Assembly: GCA_964492895.1 (NCBI GenBank)
Contig: CAZBLR010000029.1
Span: 1-20,333, forward strand
Direction: 5' to 3'
DNA: 20,333 nt
Source: DATLWN01 sp964492895
GTDB taxonomy: Bacteria > Pseudomonadota > Zetaproteobacteria > Mariprofundales > Mariprofundaceae
Each line of letters begins with the position of its first letter. Position 1 is the first letter of the stretch. Under the pieces are notes generated by a model that had not been told where the DNA came from, searched no databases, and saw only the letters and a program-made list of their open reading frames with translations. A program made the translations under genes and the position numbers. This document shows positions 20,209 through 20,333 of the stretch, piece by piece.

Positions 20209-20333
20209 ATGATCAGACAAACATCCGTGTTCCTTCCCTTGCTGGGCCTGATGGCTACATTGGCGTTCGCCCCGGCGTCCCACGCCGAGGATCTGTCCAT
20301 GTGGGAGCTGCCGGCGGTTCCGGTTCCGGCGGA
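20209..20333 (+). CDS. Secreted protein cut by the window end, probably diheme cytochrome c peroxidase
   Basis: Only the first 41 codons are present. A signal peptide (MIRQTSVFLP...ASHAED, cleaved about residue 26) is followed by LSMWELPAVPVPA. Bacterial diheme cytochrome c peroxidases and MauG-like proteins often begin their mature chain with a similar L-P-x-VPVPADNP stretch. Together with the divergent oxyR this makes a peroxidase likely, but no heme motif lies inside the window. GAGAGGG lies eight bases before the ATG. Confidence 0.5.
   Translation, partial: MIRQTSVFLPLLGLMATLAFAPASHAEDLSMWELPAVPVPA

Overview
The window looks like a respiratory island of a proteobacterium, most likely a gammaproteobacterial chemolithotroph. 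The evidence is a GC-rich sequence by eye, Proteobacteria-type cbb3/CcoG/OxyR genes, six c-type cytochrome genes (seven CxxCH sites) in 20 kb, and tightly overlapping operons. I cannot name the species. No tRNA, rRNA, insertion sequence or CRISPR array was seen.

Layout. (1) 114-515(-): small lipoprotein. (2) 661-2823(+): membrane-anchored cytochrome c, a 170-residue protein matching only the last four helices of CcoN, a thioredoxin-like lipoprotein and a two-helix protein. A small membrane protein (2828-3013) runs convergently. (3) 3260-7009(+): operon for a divergent C-type (cbb3-like) oxygen reductase, with two small proteins, CcoN, CcoO, a heme-less CcoP-like protein and a 44-residue protein, closed by a strong terminator. 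(4) 7311-7460(-): 49-residue membrane protein behind a bidirectional terminator. (5) 7646-10926(+): seven tightly linked genes, comprising four membrane proteins without recognised family, a CcoS-like protein, a CcoO-like cytochrome c and a membrane-anchored FGE-fold protein without the catalytic cysteines. (6) 11002-13593(+): MFS/spermidine-synthase-like fusion. (7) 13681-16518(+): CcoG ferredoxin, a two-helix protein, a lipoprotein cytochrome, a FixH/YtkA-like lipoprotein and a soluble cytochrome c. (8) 16475-17517(-): a second stand-alone CcoN-quarter protein and a Cys-pair protein. (9) 17610-19056(+): a four-helix DUF420-like protein, a 45-residue membrane protein and a diheme cytochrome c4. 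(10) oxyR(-), divergent from a gene cut by the window end that is probably a diheme cytochrome c peroxidase.

How it may work. Cytochromes c feed a CcoN/CcoO-type oxidase. CcoG, CcoS-like, FixH-like, thioredoxin-like and DUF420-like proteins are plausible cofactor and assembly factors. OxyR plus a peroxidase would deal with peroxide. The parts least explained by known systems are the seven-gene module at 7646-10926 and the two 170-residue single-arc heme-copper-oxidase proteins that keep the H-x-H heme-ligand motif. Several transcription units seem to start with leaderless genes behind a shared TTGCAT-type -35 element.
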